The position numbers were made by a program, and so were the translations under genes. From Capronia americana (taxonomy: Eukaryota; Ascomycota; Eurotiomycetes; Chaetothyriales; Herpotrichiellaceae): DNA of 64,000 bases. Positions 22,684 to 34,205 of the stretch are shown here, piece after piece. Within the stretch, counting starts at the first letter, position 1. Every line of letters begins with the position of its first letter. The notes under the pieces were generated by a model that ran no database searches, was not told the DNA's origin, and saw nothing but the letters and a program-made list of their open reading frames with translations. Location: positions 60,965 to 124,964 of the forward strand of contig JADWQD010000009.1 in NCBI GenBank assembly GCA_016110215.1, in the 5' to 3' direction.

Positions 22684-22951
22684 CAAACGGAAAGAAGCTA
22701 TGAAGAGTGATCTTCAAGAAGTGGAATATCAGGCATTCACTGATTGTATATTCTATCCTCTTTTGCACGAGGAAGTTCCTATGGTGTATGCTGTGCCGAG
22801 CATTGGAACTAGGGCAAGAATGTGGATTTGCGGACCGGATTCGACGTATCTGGAACCACTATTTGGATCTGAAGAGCTGGCCGAACCTCGCAATATATCG
22901 AGGCTCATTCCAGCGAAGCAGGTAGCGTCCTTGCTTCCGTTGGGATGGTGA
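22684..22951 (+). pseudogene. Fragment of a fungal protein of unknown function
   Basis: An open segment (ATG at 22700) encodes EYQAFTDCIFYPLLHEE, then VYAVPSIGTRARMWICG, then LEPLFGSEEL. This resembles the conserved end of a fungal family that I recall as having a Q-A-...-VYA....G...R pattern followed by LEPL(W/F)G. Only this 84-codon piece is seen, with no continuing conserved sequence on either side, so it is probably a remnant. The resemblance is from memory. Confidence 0.3.
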
Positions 22952-24156
22952 CTTTCTCGTGTAGACGGTCATCTAGAGAAAGACTTGGCCTCCTCGGAAG
23001 GGTGATGGACAATGGACAATGGGTGGCTCCTCCGTGTCGTAGCTTCGACTCTGACCGCCGTTGACGTGTCGCCGTCGAGCTTACTCTAGATGGCTTAGTT
23101 GACTCGTTGACGGCGGCCACAATGAAAAGCCGTAGGCTCTGTCATTAAACCAATTCGAGTACATCGAATGAAGAGAGAGAGAGGTATTAATTATAGCAAC
23201 TGGACAGTGCAGTGTACATTTGCAAGAAGACGTACGCAAGGATATCAGATTTCCCTGAAACTGATTTGGGCGAGGGGGGTAAAACCAGTAAGACACCTAC
23301 AGCCTTCGTCGTTTTCCCTGCAGTGATGGAGAAGGGGACTGCCTTTCGACCATGAGCAGTACGAATCACATAACGACAACCTCCCGCTTTCGTAGGGGTC
23401 TCTCTCCCTCCCAGAGACGAGTCGGCGCACCGCTGACAGGATGATCTTCTAGAATATGGCATCACAGTACTGAATTGCCATGACTACTCTCCCGTGGAGA
23501 TGCGGCCAGTGGAGGATGCCCTCGTGAGAAATACCGTCTCTGCCTCCCGGGGCATGTATGGGAGCGGGCCGAGGTGTCCTGATACGAGTGAACATCATGG
23601 GTGGGGATCATTCTCGAAACCGGCCAGACGTCTGGTAGCGACTTGAACCTACTGAAGGGGTTGCCTTGGGATATATTGAAGAAGGATAGAGCATTCCCGA
23701 CAGGGAAAGTGTGGAAGGAAGGCTCCCCCTATTTATGCTGCTGCTGTCTAAAACAAAAGAAAGGAAAGTAAATACAACATATACCACAAATGGATACATA
23801 AGTCATGTGAGTACCTGGGATCCTTTCAACATAGCAGCTGTCCGACTTCTTTCTCATATTCTTTTGCAGCCCATATAGCGGCCTTTACTTCCTGTTCCGT
23901 CACTCCCGGGTCCTTATTGCCGTACTGAAGGGGGCGGCTTATGGAGATTTGGGAGACCCCGGCTCTGTTGTTTTCTCCCATGGAGGCTTGCGAATGACTT
24001 CCAACTGAGGGTGGGCCAGCCCCTCTACCGGCTCGTAACGGAAATATCAAGTCCCTGAACATCGTGCTTGTACTCAGGGGCCTCGTGGCAGCAAACTTGC
24101 CCCTACGATGCCCTGAATCAACTCACGCTCTGTCGCTGTGAGTCGATCGATAGTTA
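22952..24156. other. Mostly featureless; one small minus-strand ORF
   Basis: A 78-codon ORF at 24062-23826 (minus, ATG start) has a low-complexity N-terminus and a helical end (VTEQEVKAAIWAAKEYEKEV). It lies just downstream of the JmjC-SET gene. A second coding-like peptide starting MITIDRLTATEREL overlaps that gene's stop region in another frame. They may be parts of one small gene, but I cannot splice them convincingly. Confidence 0.3.
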
Positions 24157-27100
24157 TCATGCGGTCTTGTGAGAAAGGTCCGTGCCTCGATGGTATGGCG
24201 CGTCACACGGGCACCCTCTCCCATCCCAGTAGTCAGACCCATAGTCGATCGTGATTTCCTCGCCATGTCGGATATCTTCCTTGGCTTCGATCATCAACCT
24301 GCACCTCCCAGAGACTGCCCTGGGTTGGCATCTCGCATTTGGGATGCAATGATGGTTCAGGAGCCTGGTGAAATTACCTCGGTCTTTGGCGTAGATTTGA
24401 CAGATAGGATCTTCGAAAGGGAAATCCCTCCCAATCCTCCACATATCCAGAGCCCATCCATCACGTTTGGTGCCCAAAGGCACAAGCTCTCCCGTATATT
24501 GCCCAATAATATCGCCCTTTTTATACGCAACCTGTCCGGGTCTCTCTGCGACGGCTTGAAGGCCTCGCTTCTTTGTCCCTCCGTAATCCTTGATTCGTGG
24601 CATGGTTCTCTGAACGGTGTTGACACAGCTACAGGTGGCCTCCGAGCACAGCTCGCACTGTCTTTCGTTGGGGTTCAGCCATGTCGGGTCGATAGGCCAA
24701 TCCCACTCCTTCGGCCAACCGTTGGGCCTGGGCCAGTCGGGATAGCTATCCTTCTCATAGGTATTTTCGGCCTTCGACGGATATAGTTGGAGAGATGCGA
24801 GCAATTTCTCCTCCGAGAGTGTGTGCACGGGTACGCTGCTCCCTTCCCAGAGAAAATCCGCTTCAGTCGCCTCGCAATCTAGAGCGTCCTGAAAAGCCTT
24901 TCCAGCTGAGGAAATTGCCGTGGTGTAGTCGCTCTTCAATAGTTGATGGAACATCTTGAGATCACCCCCTGTCATATTGACGAAAATGTCCGGGGTTATG
25001 TTGAGTGAGTTTTTCGCGTCGAGGAAAATGAAGCATAGGAGACCATCATGGTCACCACAAATCCGTCTCCAAATACGACCCTTGTCGCGGTGATATCTCA
25101 GCGTGGAGTATTTCCAATTAGCCCTTGTCAGAATCCTTTTCAGTGTGTCACTGTCCATCCTCGCGCGGCCACCATCTGAATTGTCGAGCTCTTCTGCGAG
25201 ACGGAGCTGGTGAAGCCGGAGTCTGAATGTTCCAAGCAACGGTTGTCGTTGGGCGATATCGATACCTCGGATGTGTTGCTCAACGCGCGCAGCTCGATCT
25301 CCATGGACCTTCACTGGCATCGAAAGGTCCCTGGTACACTTGACAAGGGAGCAGAACTGCTCGATTGCCGGCCGGCTCCAAACCGCTGCCACTGCGGTGA
25401 ATACCGCCAGGCTCGGTGGTTCACCATTGAACGAAGGAAACTTGCACAGTTCGTCAAGGCTGCGTATATGCTTCTTCACTGTGTCTAAGTCTTGTTGGTC
25501 TTGGGTAAGCGTTACCTGCCGCTTCGTTTTCTTCGTTTTCGTCTGGGGCGGCAAAGTCTCGCTGGTGTTCAGTCGTTTTCTAGAGGGCAATTGCCCGTTC
25601 CGCGATGGATTTGTTGCGCTCTGCACAGTTCTGGAGTTGGCATGGGTATCTATTGTCATGGCATTGGTATTGTTATTCGTTCTTCTGGGTTTGGAACTGA
25701 TATTCAAGTTGGGCGATTTGACTGGATTGTAGAGTACCTTTCGAACACCATTAATATTTAGCGGATATAGCCCGCATTGAGGGCACATGTTCGTTGGTCG
25801 AGGTACGATCGGTTCACTTGGAGGTAAGAAATTGATTGCCACAGCGAAGCTGTCCGTCATGTTGACGACCATATGGTAACTCCTTGCACGTGTAATTTTG
25901 AGCTCCCCAGGTCCTTGAAGGTCAATTCTGAGCTTGATACCATTCTTTCTGAGTGTTTCGGGGCTAATTACCACACAAGTGTGGCGAACGAACTGATCAC
26001 AGTTATTCGTTGGCCAATGTTTCCTGACGAAGGCTTCGAATGCAGCGGTGTCAGTTTCTGGAATTTCGATCCAGAGTTTCCAGCCAATACCGCCAAGATT
26101 AAAAGACCAGAGGTCTATGTCCTCATGATGCCATGGTGTTCCTGACCCTTTTGGGCCCCAGTGCCAGTATACTTCGTTCAGGCCCCGAACGGGACCGATT
26201 TGTAGGAGGTCCTGGCCTGGATGAAGTAGGGAATTCAATACTGACACCGAATGTCCATTATCGAGTGGTGGTCCCACGTAATAAGGAATCGGGTTCTTCG
26301 GAGGATCGTTGATCAGCTGATCAAGGTAGTTCTCGCACTCCTCTAGGGATGGTGGTTCGATCGCTTGCGAAAAGTCCGGGAAGCCCGGAAAGGAGTACGC
26401 TCTCGGAGTTACGTGTAGTTTCGCCGCTCCTACCACCTGGGTTTGAGACCAGGTAACCCCGATAAGGTCATAGTCCTCTGACGGTCGTGGAGTGGACGCC
26501 GCAAGATCGGTCCAGTTCACGTTTGGGATATCCTTGATTGTGATCTTGTCAGTGAATGCCGGATCTGCGGAGAATTGCATCACATTCAGGGCCAGTTTGT
26601 CTCCCATCTCAGCCATTGACAGGCTGAAATTAGGACTTTCCGGGTGAAGGGCCGGTGGAGTTGATGGGTGTGAGTCTGGAGTGGTTTCTGCAGTGCTCTC
26701 ATGACTAGTTGTAGCAGATCTAGCCTCATCAGAAGCTTGTAAAGATGGTGTCCTGGCTCGAGGGCTCTGTGGCACCATTGCAGACATCTCGAGCTGTGAT
26801 GTCGACGAGCCACTAGCTTCAGCACCCTCTCCGCTACCTGAGGCATCTGTTTGCGGATTTGTATTTGGCGTGCTCTCGGGCAGCTGTTCTCTATCTATGG
26901 TGGGAAGATCCAGCCCTGGAGCTTGCCGTTGAGGATCGCGAGGGGCTTGGTCGTCGGCTTGTCCGATATAGCCATCACTGCCGGGGCCTTTCTGGACCGC
27001 CTCTTTGATACGCTGGACCTCTGTTGACACCAGCTCCAGCTTCGACGTAATCGCTGTTGCCCAGGCAGGCACTCGCTGTGCTTGCCGACTCTGTCGGTGA

Positions 27101-27216
27101 GTCCCCTTCCCAGTGGTGGACGCACCGTGTGGAAGCGGCAGGACTTGACTCAGAACCCTCTTGATCTCATAGAGAGACTCCTCTAAGGTTTGGATTCTGA
27201 CGATTAGGCCCGACAT
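24157..27216 (-). CDS. JmjC-SET fusion protein, putative histone demethylase/methyltransferase
   Basis: An intronless frame of 1019 aa starts at the first ATG, 27216; the codons upstream open only with TTG and look like a C/T-rich leader. A short coiled coil (residues 1-25) and an S/T/P-rich region (about 40-220) precede a JmjC-like cupin. Its likely Fe(II) ligands are H363-x-E365 (in TPWHHED) and H448 (ARSYHMVVN). A CPQC pair lies near 470, followed by a basic linker with KKTKR. A middle domain of unknown type and a Cys cluster from C854 (CELCSEATCSC) lead to a SET domain with N954-H-H-C957-IPNA, EEITIDY992 and a post-SET-like CPC. JmjC enzymes oxidatively remove methyl groups; SET enzymes add them from S-adenosylmethionine. 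Having both in one chain suggests reading and rewriting of one mark, or one dead half. The gene is intact although its surroundings are decayed, which implies selection. Confidence 0.85.
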   Translation of the reverse strand: MSGLIVRIQTLEESLYEIKRVLSQVLPLPHGASTTGKGTHRQSRQAQRVPAWATAITSKLELVSTEVQRIKEAVQKGPGSDGYIGQADDQAPRDPQRQAPGLDLPTIDREQLPESTPNTNPQTDASGSGEGAEASGSSTSQLEMSAMVPQSPRARTPSLQASDEARSATTSHESTAETTPDSHPSTPPALHPESPNFSLSMAEMGDKLALNVMQFSADPAFTDKITIKDIPNVNWTDLAASTPRPSEDYDLIGVTWSQTQVVGAAKLHVTPRAYSFPGFPDFSQAIEPPSLEECENYLDQLINDPPKNPIPYYVGPPLDNGHSVSVLNSLLHPGQDLLQIGPVRGLNEVYWHWGPKGSGTPWHHEDIDLWSFNLGGIGWKLWIEIPETDTAAFEAFVRKHWPTNNCDQFVRHTCVVISPETLRKNGIKLRIDLQGPGELKITRARSYHMVVNMTDSFAVAINFLPPSEPIVPRPTNMCPQCGLYPLNINGVRKVLYNPVKSPNLNISSKPRRTNNNTNAMTIDTHANSRTVQSATNPSRNGQLPSRKRLNTSETLPPQTKTKKTKRQVTLTQDQQDLDTVKKHIRSLDELCKFPSFNGEPPSLAVFTAVAAVWSRPAIEQFCSLVKCTRDLSMPVKVHGDRAARVEQHIRGIDIAQRQPLLGTFRLRLHQLRLAEELDNSDGGRARMDSDTLKRILTRANWKYSTLRYHRDKGRIWRRICGDHDGLLCFIFLDAKNSLNITPDIFVNMTGGDLKMFHQLLKSDYTTAISSAGKAFQDALDCEATEADFLWEGSSVPVHTLSEEKLLASLQLYPSKAENTYEKDSYPDWPRPNGWPKEWDWPIDPTWLNPNERQCELCSEATCSCVNTVQRTMPRIKDYGGTKKRGLQAVAERPGQVAYKKGDIIGQYTGELVPLGTKRDGWALDMWRIGRDFPFEDPICQIYAKDRGNFTRLLNHHCIPNARCQPRAVSGRCRLMIEAKEDIRHGEEITIDYGSDYWDGRGCPCDAPYHRGTDLSHKTA

Positions 27217-29613
27217 TGTAAGGGTACGGAAGTTCGAGGTAGTGGGTACCTTAGTGGACAGAAGTGAAAGCGATGTTGTTGTTTGAAGTGCCAAGGCGGG
27301 GTTGAAAACACCCGCTTTCGGTAGGATTGCCGAGTCGAGGACTTAGCGTGCACGGGCCACAATTGTTGTTGGCTGCAGTTGTGGCCCGTGCATGTACGCC
27401 AAGCTGTAAAAGGACTAGACAGGTCAGGTGACCCAGACATATGATACCTTCGTTGCCATAGCGGAGATGCCAGTTCACTGTTCAACGAGACCATCTTTGT
27501 TCGGTGACTCGATCAGACGTGCAAATCATTGAGTGGCAGTGTGGCCAGAGTGTAGAAGACAGCGCAGCCATTCCTTGTGCCCACCGCCGGCTTCCTGGGC
27601 GGGAGAGGGCGGGAAACATTTCGGTAGTCTTGGTCGCGAACGAAGACATTTTGGACAGCCAGGAGATTACGGCTTTGTATGGACGAGGCTTCATGAGAAA
27701 GTGATTGAATGCCATTGTGACACTTGCTTACAACCTACCTGGGGAGGTGAACGTCACGATCGTTCGTATCGACTTGTACTGGCGAATTCATCTCTTCAGC
27801 TTCATGCTGTCAATTTATTTCTTGGCGATCGCGGACCAAACACTCGTCTATTGGAGAAACGGGAATTCTCACCGCTCGGCCAGAGGGAGAATGGGCACCT
27901 TACAGTGCCGACTTCCCTCCACGCGGCCGTGGTCAGTCCCTCACTCACTCTGCGGCGTAGGTGCATGCTTGTTAGTATATCCACACACCATACTTTAAAG
28001 TACTCGTGTCGTGTAAATTTTGAACAAAACTAATCGTCTCAAATTATCCTTTCTGCCATCCAATCCATAGCGGAACGTGTTAAAATCCTTCGCTTCAGAC
28101 GCTGTCCCGTCTCCTTCTTAAACTCCTCAGTGTCGAACGGGCCGTCGCGTATAATCTGAACTTGTGGAAAGTTCCATCACCAGCAGCGCCATTCGAACTG
28201 ACAAGATCGGAGAGGTCCGAAACTGAAACATAGTCTCTGCTCCTTCTCCGTTCACGAGCGGAATGGTGTTAAGGAGTCCTTAGGGCGGGCTTATACGGAC
28301 TGATTGCCCCGATGATACGGACTAATGGCAGTCCTTTGCAGGGCCAAATGTTAATCACGTGGCTTGGCGTTATCCTTTGTTTCCCAGCCAATGGCCGGAA
28401 AACTGTTGCACGCAGTTACGCGGTGCCTTGACGCCTTCATAGTTTTGAATTCCTCAACATCTCTTCGGCATTCAATTTTGCTGCCCTATCGCACCCAAGG
28501 AAGTACAGTATCTGATCGTGGCACCTGGGAGGTCACAGATTCCTTCTTTCCCGTGGCAAATCCAACAACTCTCCCTTGCTGCGTATCGACCGTCTTCCGC
28601 TCACTCAAGGCAGCTCCATCAACATTCACTCTTGACCGTCGCAGCCCCTCCGATATCCTCAATTGTGTGAATCAGTATATGGGCTGTATTGCTGCGTGAC
28701 GCACTCTCTCTCTCACCATTTGTCTTCTTCGCGAGCGGCGGCCGCGGAGAGCAGTGCCAAAATTTGGAAAGAGATCGAAGAAGAGGATGATGACAACATG
28801 CTCGTCGTCAGATTATAACGACCCCGCCTGAGGGAAGAGTTCTTCGATTACCCATACATCCGATGTTCGCGGTATCGTTTCTCACCCCCATCTCATCCTC
28901 TTCGCGCTGGCGGTTGATCCTCGTCCAGATGATCCAAATTTCTTTCGAGCAGACACTTCGACCGAAAGAGTGGCAGCTTTTTGAGAACCTTGGCAACAGT
29001 GCTCCAATCCTTCGCTTGCTTGTTGGCACCATGGTAGATTCGTGATATCGGGACATTGGTTTCCTTGATATACTTTGTTCAACAAGGTGTGACTGATCAT
29101 TAGATGCTTCGAACTCGTGGTATGGATACCAAGGTACAGGTCCAACTAGGGTAACGTCACGAGAAGCGGAAAAGGAGAGACGATAGGCATTAAGCAGACC
29201 GTGTATTCTCCCCCCCGTATCGCTGTTCAAGAACGAAGGACAGACTGTAATATCTGACTAGCAGAGGTACGAGAATAGGCGCAATAACTGGAGATAGTCA
29301 CAATGACATTATGGGGCTGCAATTCCTTTAATTCATATGATTGTCTCTAAACTGTCTCTCCAAGCAAGAGCGGGAGAGAGAGAGCCTGAGAGTCATGAGG
29401 ACTCGGTGGGCTGCGCCGGCAGGCTATTCCTGACTAGGCCTTGTGCCATTGTATGTGATACAGGTAGGCATGATGATGGGGACCGTTGCCTTGAAGCTGC
29501 TTCCACGATTGTGATGCGCGTGCGAGGCATGAGATAGAAGCGGGAGTTTCAGCTTCTTCTTGTGCATTGGGAGGACCCCTTCTCGAGGCTTCTCCGTGTT
29601 CTTTGTCGAAGAC
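27217..29613. other. No convincing gene
   Basis: Frames at 27533-28033 (+), 28364-28699 (+) and 28808-29230 (-) lack recognisable domains. In the last, two minus-strand frames overlap with similar hydrophilic character, so a decayed gene is possible. A short direct repeat of TACGGACT occurs near 28294 and 28317. Confidence 0.4.
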
Positions 29614-30859
29614 TCAACGTTCCAGTCGACGTCTCCAGCGCTCTGCGCGTTCCTCGTTGGCTTCTTGTCTCTTCTTGGCTGCTTCGGCCTTCTGCTCTGC
29701 CAAATCCGCTGCATGGTTCCGACGTCGATTCACATCCCTGACATATCTCCTCATCCGTAACACGGCCTTCCTCATGATCGCGGATTTCCACCGATGATCC
29801 CAAAGCTTGTGAATATCCGCTGAGTTGACTGTAACAGCCTCAGCGTTAGGAGCAATCGTGATAGGTACTTTGAAGAATGGAAGTCGGGTTTCGCTGTCAT
29901 TAGGATCGATAGTTGCGGAAAAAATCTGCGTCGGCTCTCCATTTTCCAGATCTCGTTCCCATACTTCCCAGACAAGCGTACTCTTCCCGACCCATTGGAC
30001 ACCCTTGTACCAGAGTGGCCCTTGGTCTGAATCGAATCGGAAATCCGCCTCCTGAATGTTCTTCAGTTCATCGATGTCGAGTTCCTCCGGGCTTCTGTAC
30101 TCGGGGTCCGTGATAACATTGACGAAGACGAACCTGGAGATTTTGGATGTCCCATTCAAGTACAGGTCTCGGAGATCGAGTAGACTTTCGAGAGATTGGG
30201 AAACACCAACTTCGACAACAGTGTCTAACTCACCCCTGCCACCGTCCTTGATCCATGCAATACCCAAGTCTGGCTCCACTCGTGACTCTTCCCATTCTCC
30301 TTGGAATTCCTCCCAGTGCTCGCCACGTATTATTTCGAGTCTTTCCTGTATCGATGAATCCACCTTCTGTTCAGCGACACCATTGAGCCAACCAATGATA
30401 CGAGCGTGTCTTGAGCCAGGCATTGGGAAGAGATTAAGGATTGACGTGTGGGCGTTGTATGAGTATTTGAATCCAAGTCTGCGGGTGATGTCAGTATCTG
30501 GTTAGGTAGAGACCACACAAGGAGGCTTACTGTTTTCTGTCAGACTCAAAGTCAGGATCCTCCAGCAGCTGGTACAAGGACGACACAGGTAGTATGAACT
30601 CGCGGGGTCTTTCTGGGAAACGAAGATACTGGCCGGCTAGACGGTCTCGTAAATATCTTCGAGCATCGTCTGCTTGGTCCAGGATCGCAGCCTGCTGGAG
30701 AGGCGTGATCTTCTCTTGCTGCGGTGTGATCGTGGGGACAGAATCGAGGGTCTTCTGGACGCGGATAGGGAGATCGACTCGTGAATCAGAGGCCGCTCGC
30801 GACGGTGGGAGAATGGTGGGAGGTAGAGATTGTTCAACAGAATCATTCAAGAAGGCCAT
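29614..30859 (-). CDS. PD-(D/E)XK-like fungal protein (E-x-G-x-S type), two exons
   Basis: Exons 30859-30531 and 30478-29614 join across a 52-bp GTAAGC...CCGCAG intron to 397 aa (MAFLNDSVEQ start). In-frame ATGs further upstream leave the start slightly open. Alignment to the gene at 14888-16109 runs through the exon junction (DFESDRKQ-LGFKYSYNAH against LDGPRSER-RPRFSYNSAT) and the core: EPD180-LGIAW, then VVE199-VGVSQSLESL and FVFVNVI. This gives the P-D...E-x-G-x-S pattern of a restriction-endonuclease-like fold. Here no Lys follows the E closely, so catalysis is doubtful. The C-terminal 90 residues form a basic, probably coiled-coil tail that matches the partial gene at 3-299. Function is unknown; DNA binding or nuclease-like action is inference. 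Confidence 0.8.
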
Positions 30860-32104
30860 TTTGTCAACGAGATTCTTACAATGCCCGCGGACAAACAACG
30901 TCGGCGCGGCAATATCCTGTGAGGCGGGGGAAAGTGCGGTTGAGATGAACTGCTCCTGCCTTCGCGCCGCGCAGTGCAGAAATAAAGGGTGTTCGTGAAG
31001 ACTGAGACGCAAACATTTCATCTTCACACGGGCGCGGCCCATGGAAACAGTGACGTCATGCCATCGGATAATTTGTTTAACCGACACACCGACATCCTGT
31101 GGACCTTTACATCACTTCTAGCATTGTCTGTCTGTTGTAGTCTGTCGTTCAGCACCCATTCCTGGCGTCTGCGACTAAGCCCAAACCCCTAAGAATACCG
31201 GACACAACCTTCACACAACTCTGCAACTCACGTGGCGTGGCCATTCTTTTTCTCCATGGTATGTCGAGATAGTATGACCGCACGAAAGACCACGAGGCAG
31301 TCCCTGAAGCTGTCACATCAGGGTCATTTGTGCGCTTCCATCTTCAGTACTCTACTGACCAGCGAAGGGAAACGTGAATGGATTTCTCAATCAGCCTTTC
31401 CAGGTTGAACTTCGAAAGATCTCCACCAGGTGGGACTGCGTGGTTGGACCGGATCGGTCTCTCTACAATCGAGAAATTCACAGAGTCACTGTGACAGCTT
31501 CAAGCAAAGGAGCGGCGCAATTCAGTACACGACAGTATATCGACCTGCCCAGCTCTGGGGGGGCCGCAGGATGTGCCAGATGACTATGATATCCCTCCTT
31601 TTACTCAGAAGGTCTAATGACTGTCCGGGAAATAAGGATGGAAAGCATCCAGCGGTTGTGCCTGTGTTTGGTGTTGCTGCCTGTTTGAATAGAGTTGCTG
31701 AGTTTTGGGGCATAGCTTTCAATTCGAAGGGGCAATCGACACGAAGTCATCTAGTCAAGCGGCGACGACAGCTCCATGGGGCAACAGGAAGGTCAATGAC
31801 CTTCACATGACTCTCGACCCTTGAACTCCCAAAATCCTCTATTCATTGATGGCCCTGGAAGTGAGTTTTTTGGTACGGCACAGGGCCTTTCACCAGAGCG
31901 GCCAAGGTCTTCGATCCATTCACTCTTGTAGTAAAACCAAGCCGGTAGTTGTGCTCTCACCGTTGAGAGATGTTGTCAAGGCTCGATAGAGATATCGCTT
32001 TGTGCATCCAGTGCTACGCCTGACTCCTGGATCATTGTGTACCATGTACCCTGAGCCAATTGATTCCTTCCGTATCTTCGACAGACCGTTTCTTTGACCA
32101 TTGC
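30860..32104. other. No recognisable gene
   Basis: This includes the probable promoter of the minus-strand gene starting at 30859. Frames at 31374-31583 and 31430-31810 (+) overlap and show no domain. Confidence 0.45.
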
Positions 32105-32960
32105 TCAGGGTCCCTCTTCGCTGGGTTGCAACCGCCACTTTGGCTGGGATTGCACGGTCATCATTCTCCACCAACTTATGATGTACCGTGACCTGGTGGT
32201 AGACTGCCTGAGTAGTTCAATCCTCTCGACAATCTCACGCATAGACTTAAATTTCCCATGCCAGCAATCTAGCATCAAGGCTCCCATGGGCAGATCGGCC
32301 ACATCCGGATATTGATTGCTTTCGTATAGACGCTCGACGCGCTCTCGTGCGTCTCTCAGTCCTTTCAACTCATGATGTGGGGGGCTGCCGGTCACAATTT
32401 CGTAGATTGCACAACCCAGGGCAAAGATATCGGTCTGGACCGTGGCGCGGGGCGTGGAGGGCTTGTAGCTAAACCACTCATACGAGAAAGTCGGCCCTTG
32501 CCCATCAATGCTACAGCCTTCGAAGTCGATGAGTTTTAAATTGCCGTGAGCGATGATCATGTTTCGACATCCCACATCAGCCTAGATGATGTTATAGTCA
32601 TATAGGTATTGTAACCCCGTAGCCGCCTGTTTAATCCAGCGATATTTTGTGCGTAAAGGAATGGAACGAGCACTCGTTTATCCAGAGAGTCGATCTTGAA
32701 GTACTTGTCCGCGCTCGAGGACGATGGAACCATCATCCAGAGCACCTAGAAATTCCGCAATGTTGGGATGGTGGCCCAGGCGGTCATAAACTTCTCGCTC
32801 GGCACGAATCTCAGCATCATTGTCGCCCTCGTATCTTTTCACCACTCGTCGGGCATCGAGGGCGTACACGATGCCTGATTTTCCAACATCGATACAATCC
32901 AGTCCCTCTATGGTAGCAGTTGACGGAAGGCTGCGATTATTTACGTATATCTTCTTCAGT
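32105..32960 (-). pseudogene. Protein-kinase pseudogene with two in-frame stops
   Basis: One frame reads through a kinase fold. There is a glycine-rich-type start (VGKSGIVYALDARRVVKRY, with the ATP-site Lys in VVKRY), the helix ERE..DRLGHHPNI, a hinge (IVLERGQ), ARSIPLRTKYRWIKQAATGL, a catalytic loop (ADVGCRN) and a metal loop (LKLIDFEG), then DIFALGCAIYEI and a C-lobe ending past 32200. This frame is broken by TAA at 32680-32678 and TAG at 32584-32582, exactly where the catalytic-loop His (HADVG in relatives) should be. Sequence between the stops remains collinear with kinases, so no intron explains them. C-to-T-type nonsense changes would fit repeat-induced point mutation, but the copy is otherwise little altered. 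The 5' end is not resolved. Confidence 0.8.
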
Positions 32961-33699
32961 ATGAATGTGTAGCATATGATGAGACGGAAAAGAATAGAAA
33001 ACAAGCGAGATTGGGGAGGCCTTACTTTAGACTAATGATGTATCATCCCCGATGTCACGTGGCTCGAATGACAGATTGCATCCAACACCTAACTTTGAAT
33101 AATTCAGTAGCTAAACCCCTTCACCATTTGCGTCCCAAACGTATTGAACAGCCATTCTCGAGCTGCACTGAGACGGTTCTCCCTAGCTGTTCAACTGCTG
33201 GCGGTCCTTCACTGGAGTTCATGTCTCGAAGTAGTGATTGGCTATCCGGTAGCATCAACCCACGATGTCTTGCTTCGCAATTACCACTGACACTGCTGAA
33301 TCGCGGCAATACTGGCATCGAATTGTGAAAGAATCACATCACATGATTCATCATGCACGAAGCCGCTTCTTCGCAGCGTTTTCCTTTGGCCTTTGAGGCG
33401 GGACATCTTTTACACACAGCAGCTTCCGCTCCTTGTGCTCGTCTGGGCGTTGGAGGCACTCGTCATATTCCTTGTCCGCGATGCCGAAGGTACACATGAT
33501 TTCGAGCGCGGGTAGCAGGGAATAAATACAGACGCCGAAACGAAGGTGTTGCTATGATCTCTCAAAGGAAGCCCTAAAGTTAATCCAGGAACGAGTCGCT
33601 CATCATCTTGGCTTGCCCTCTCCTTCGGTGTGTCGTGTCGCACCTTCAACTGATTGGATGAGTGGAAGTTTCGATTTATGTTTTCTAGTCACTGTCGCT
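32961..33699. other. No gene seen
   Basis: Short frames on both strands; no domain recognised. Confidence 0.45.
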
Positions 33700-34205
33700 G
33701 ACCACAAACGGACCCTCATTCGATTTCCGCTGCCTTACCGTGCCGGCGAAAAAGTTTGTCCCGGAATGTGATGAAAAGCTTCGGTGTGAGGCTGCAACCT
33801 GTATGTGGATGCTGGACGAATGCCCGAACGTGCCGATTCCTCACCTCTATGGATTTGCCCTTTCAAACAGTCAATGTGTATGTCACCCTCAGCGCAAGAG
33901 AATAGAGCTAACCGATTTTTCATAAGTTTACCGTAATGTGGCAACCGCTCTCTCCTTGTCCGTTTATTTGGTTACCTCGGAAATCGGTTCTTGGCTTGGC
34001 TTGGTCTTCCAACCTAGTTCCACATCAAAGCAGTCTTTCGAATGAATTGGGCAGATAATTCCTCATAGAATATATCGATCAGAAAGATTGGCAGATGTTG
34101 TCACAATCATGGGAAGCCGGTCGAACGAATGAGCGACTCAGAAAAATCTATTTCGCAGTTTGTCGCAAGTTCTGTTGAGACTCGGCCGAGTCCGGTTCCC
34201 TCGGT
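33700..34205 (+). pseudogene. Second APH-type kinase relic
   Basis: Three frames are needed to read an N-terminal half typical of a common fungal APH-like family. They give FRFPLPYRAGEKVCPG (33717-33766), DEKLRCEAATCMWMLDECPN then VPIPHLYGF (33770-33855), and FLIEYIDQKDWQMLSQSWEAG (34060-34122) followed by a helix interrupted by TGA near 34174. The catalytic HGD loop that should follow is missing. This is a pseudogene by frameshifts, a stop and truncation. Confidence 0.6.
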
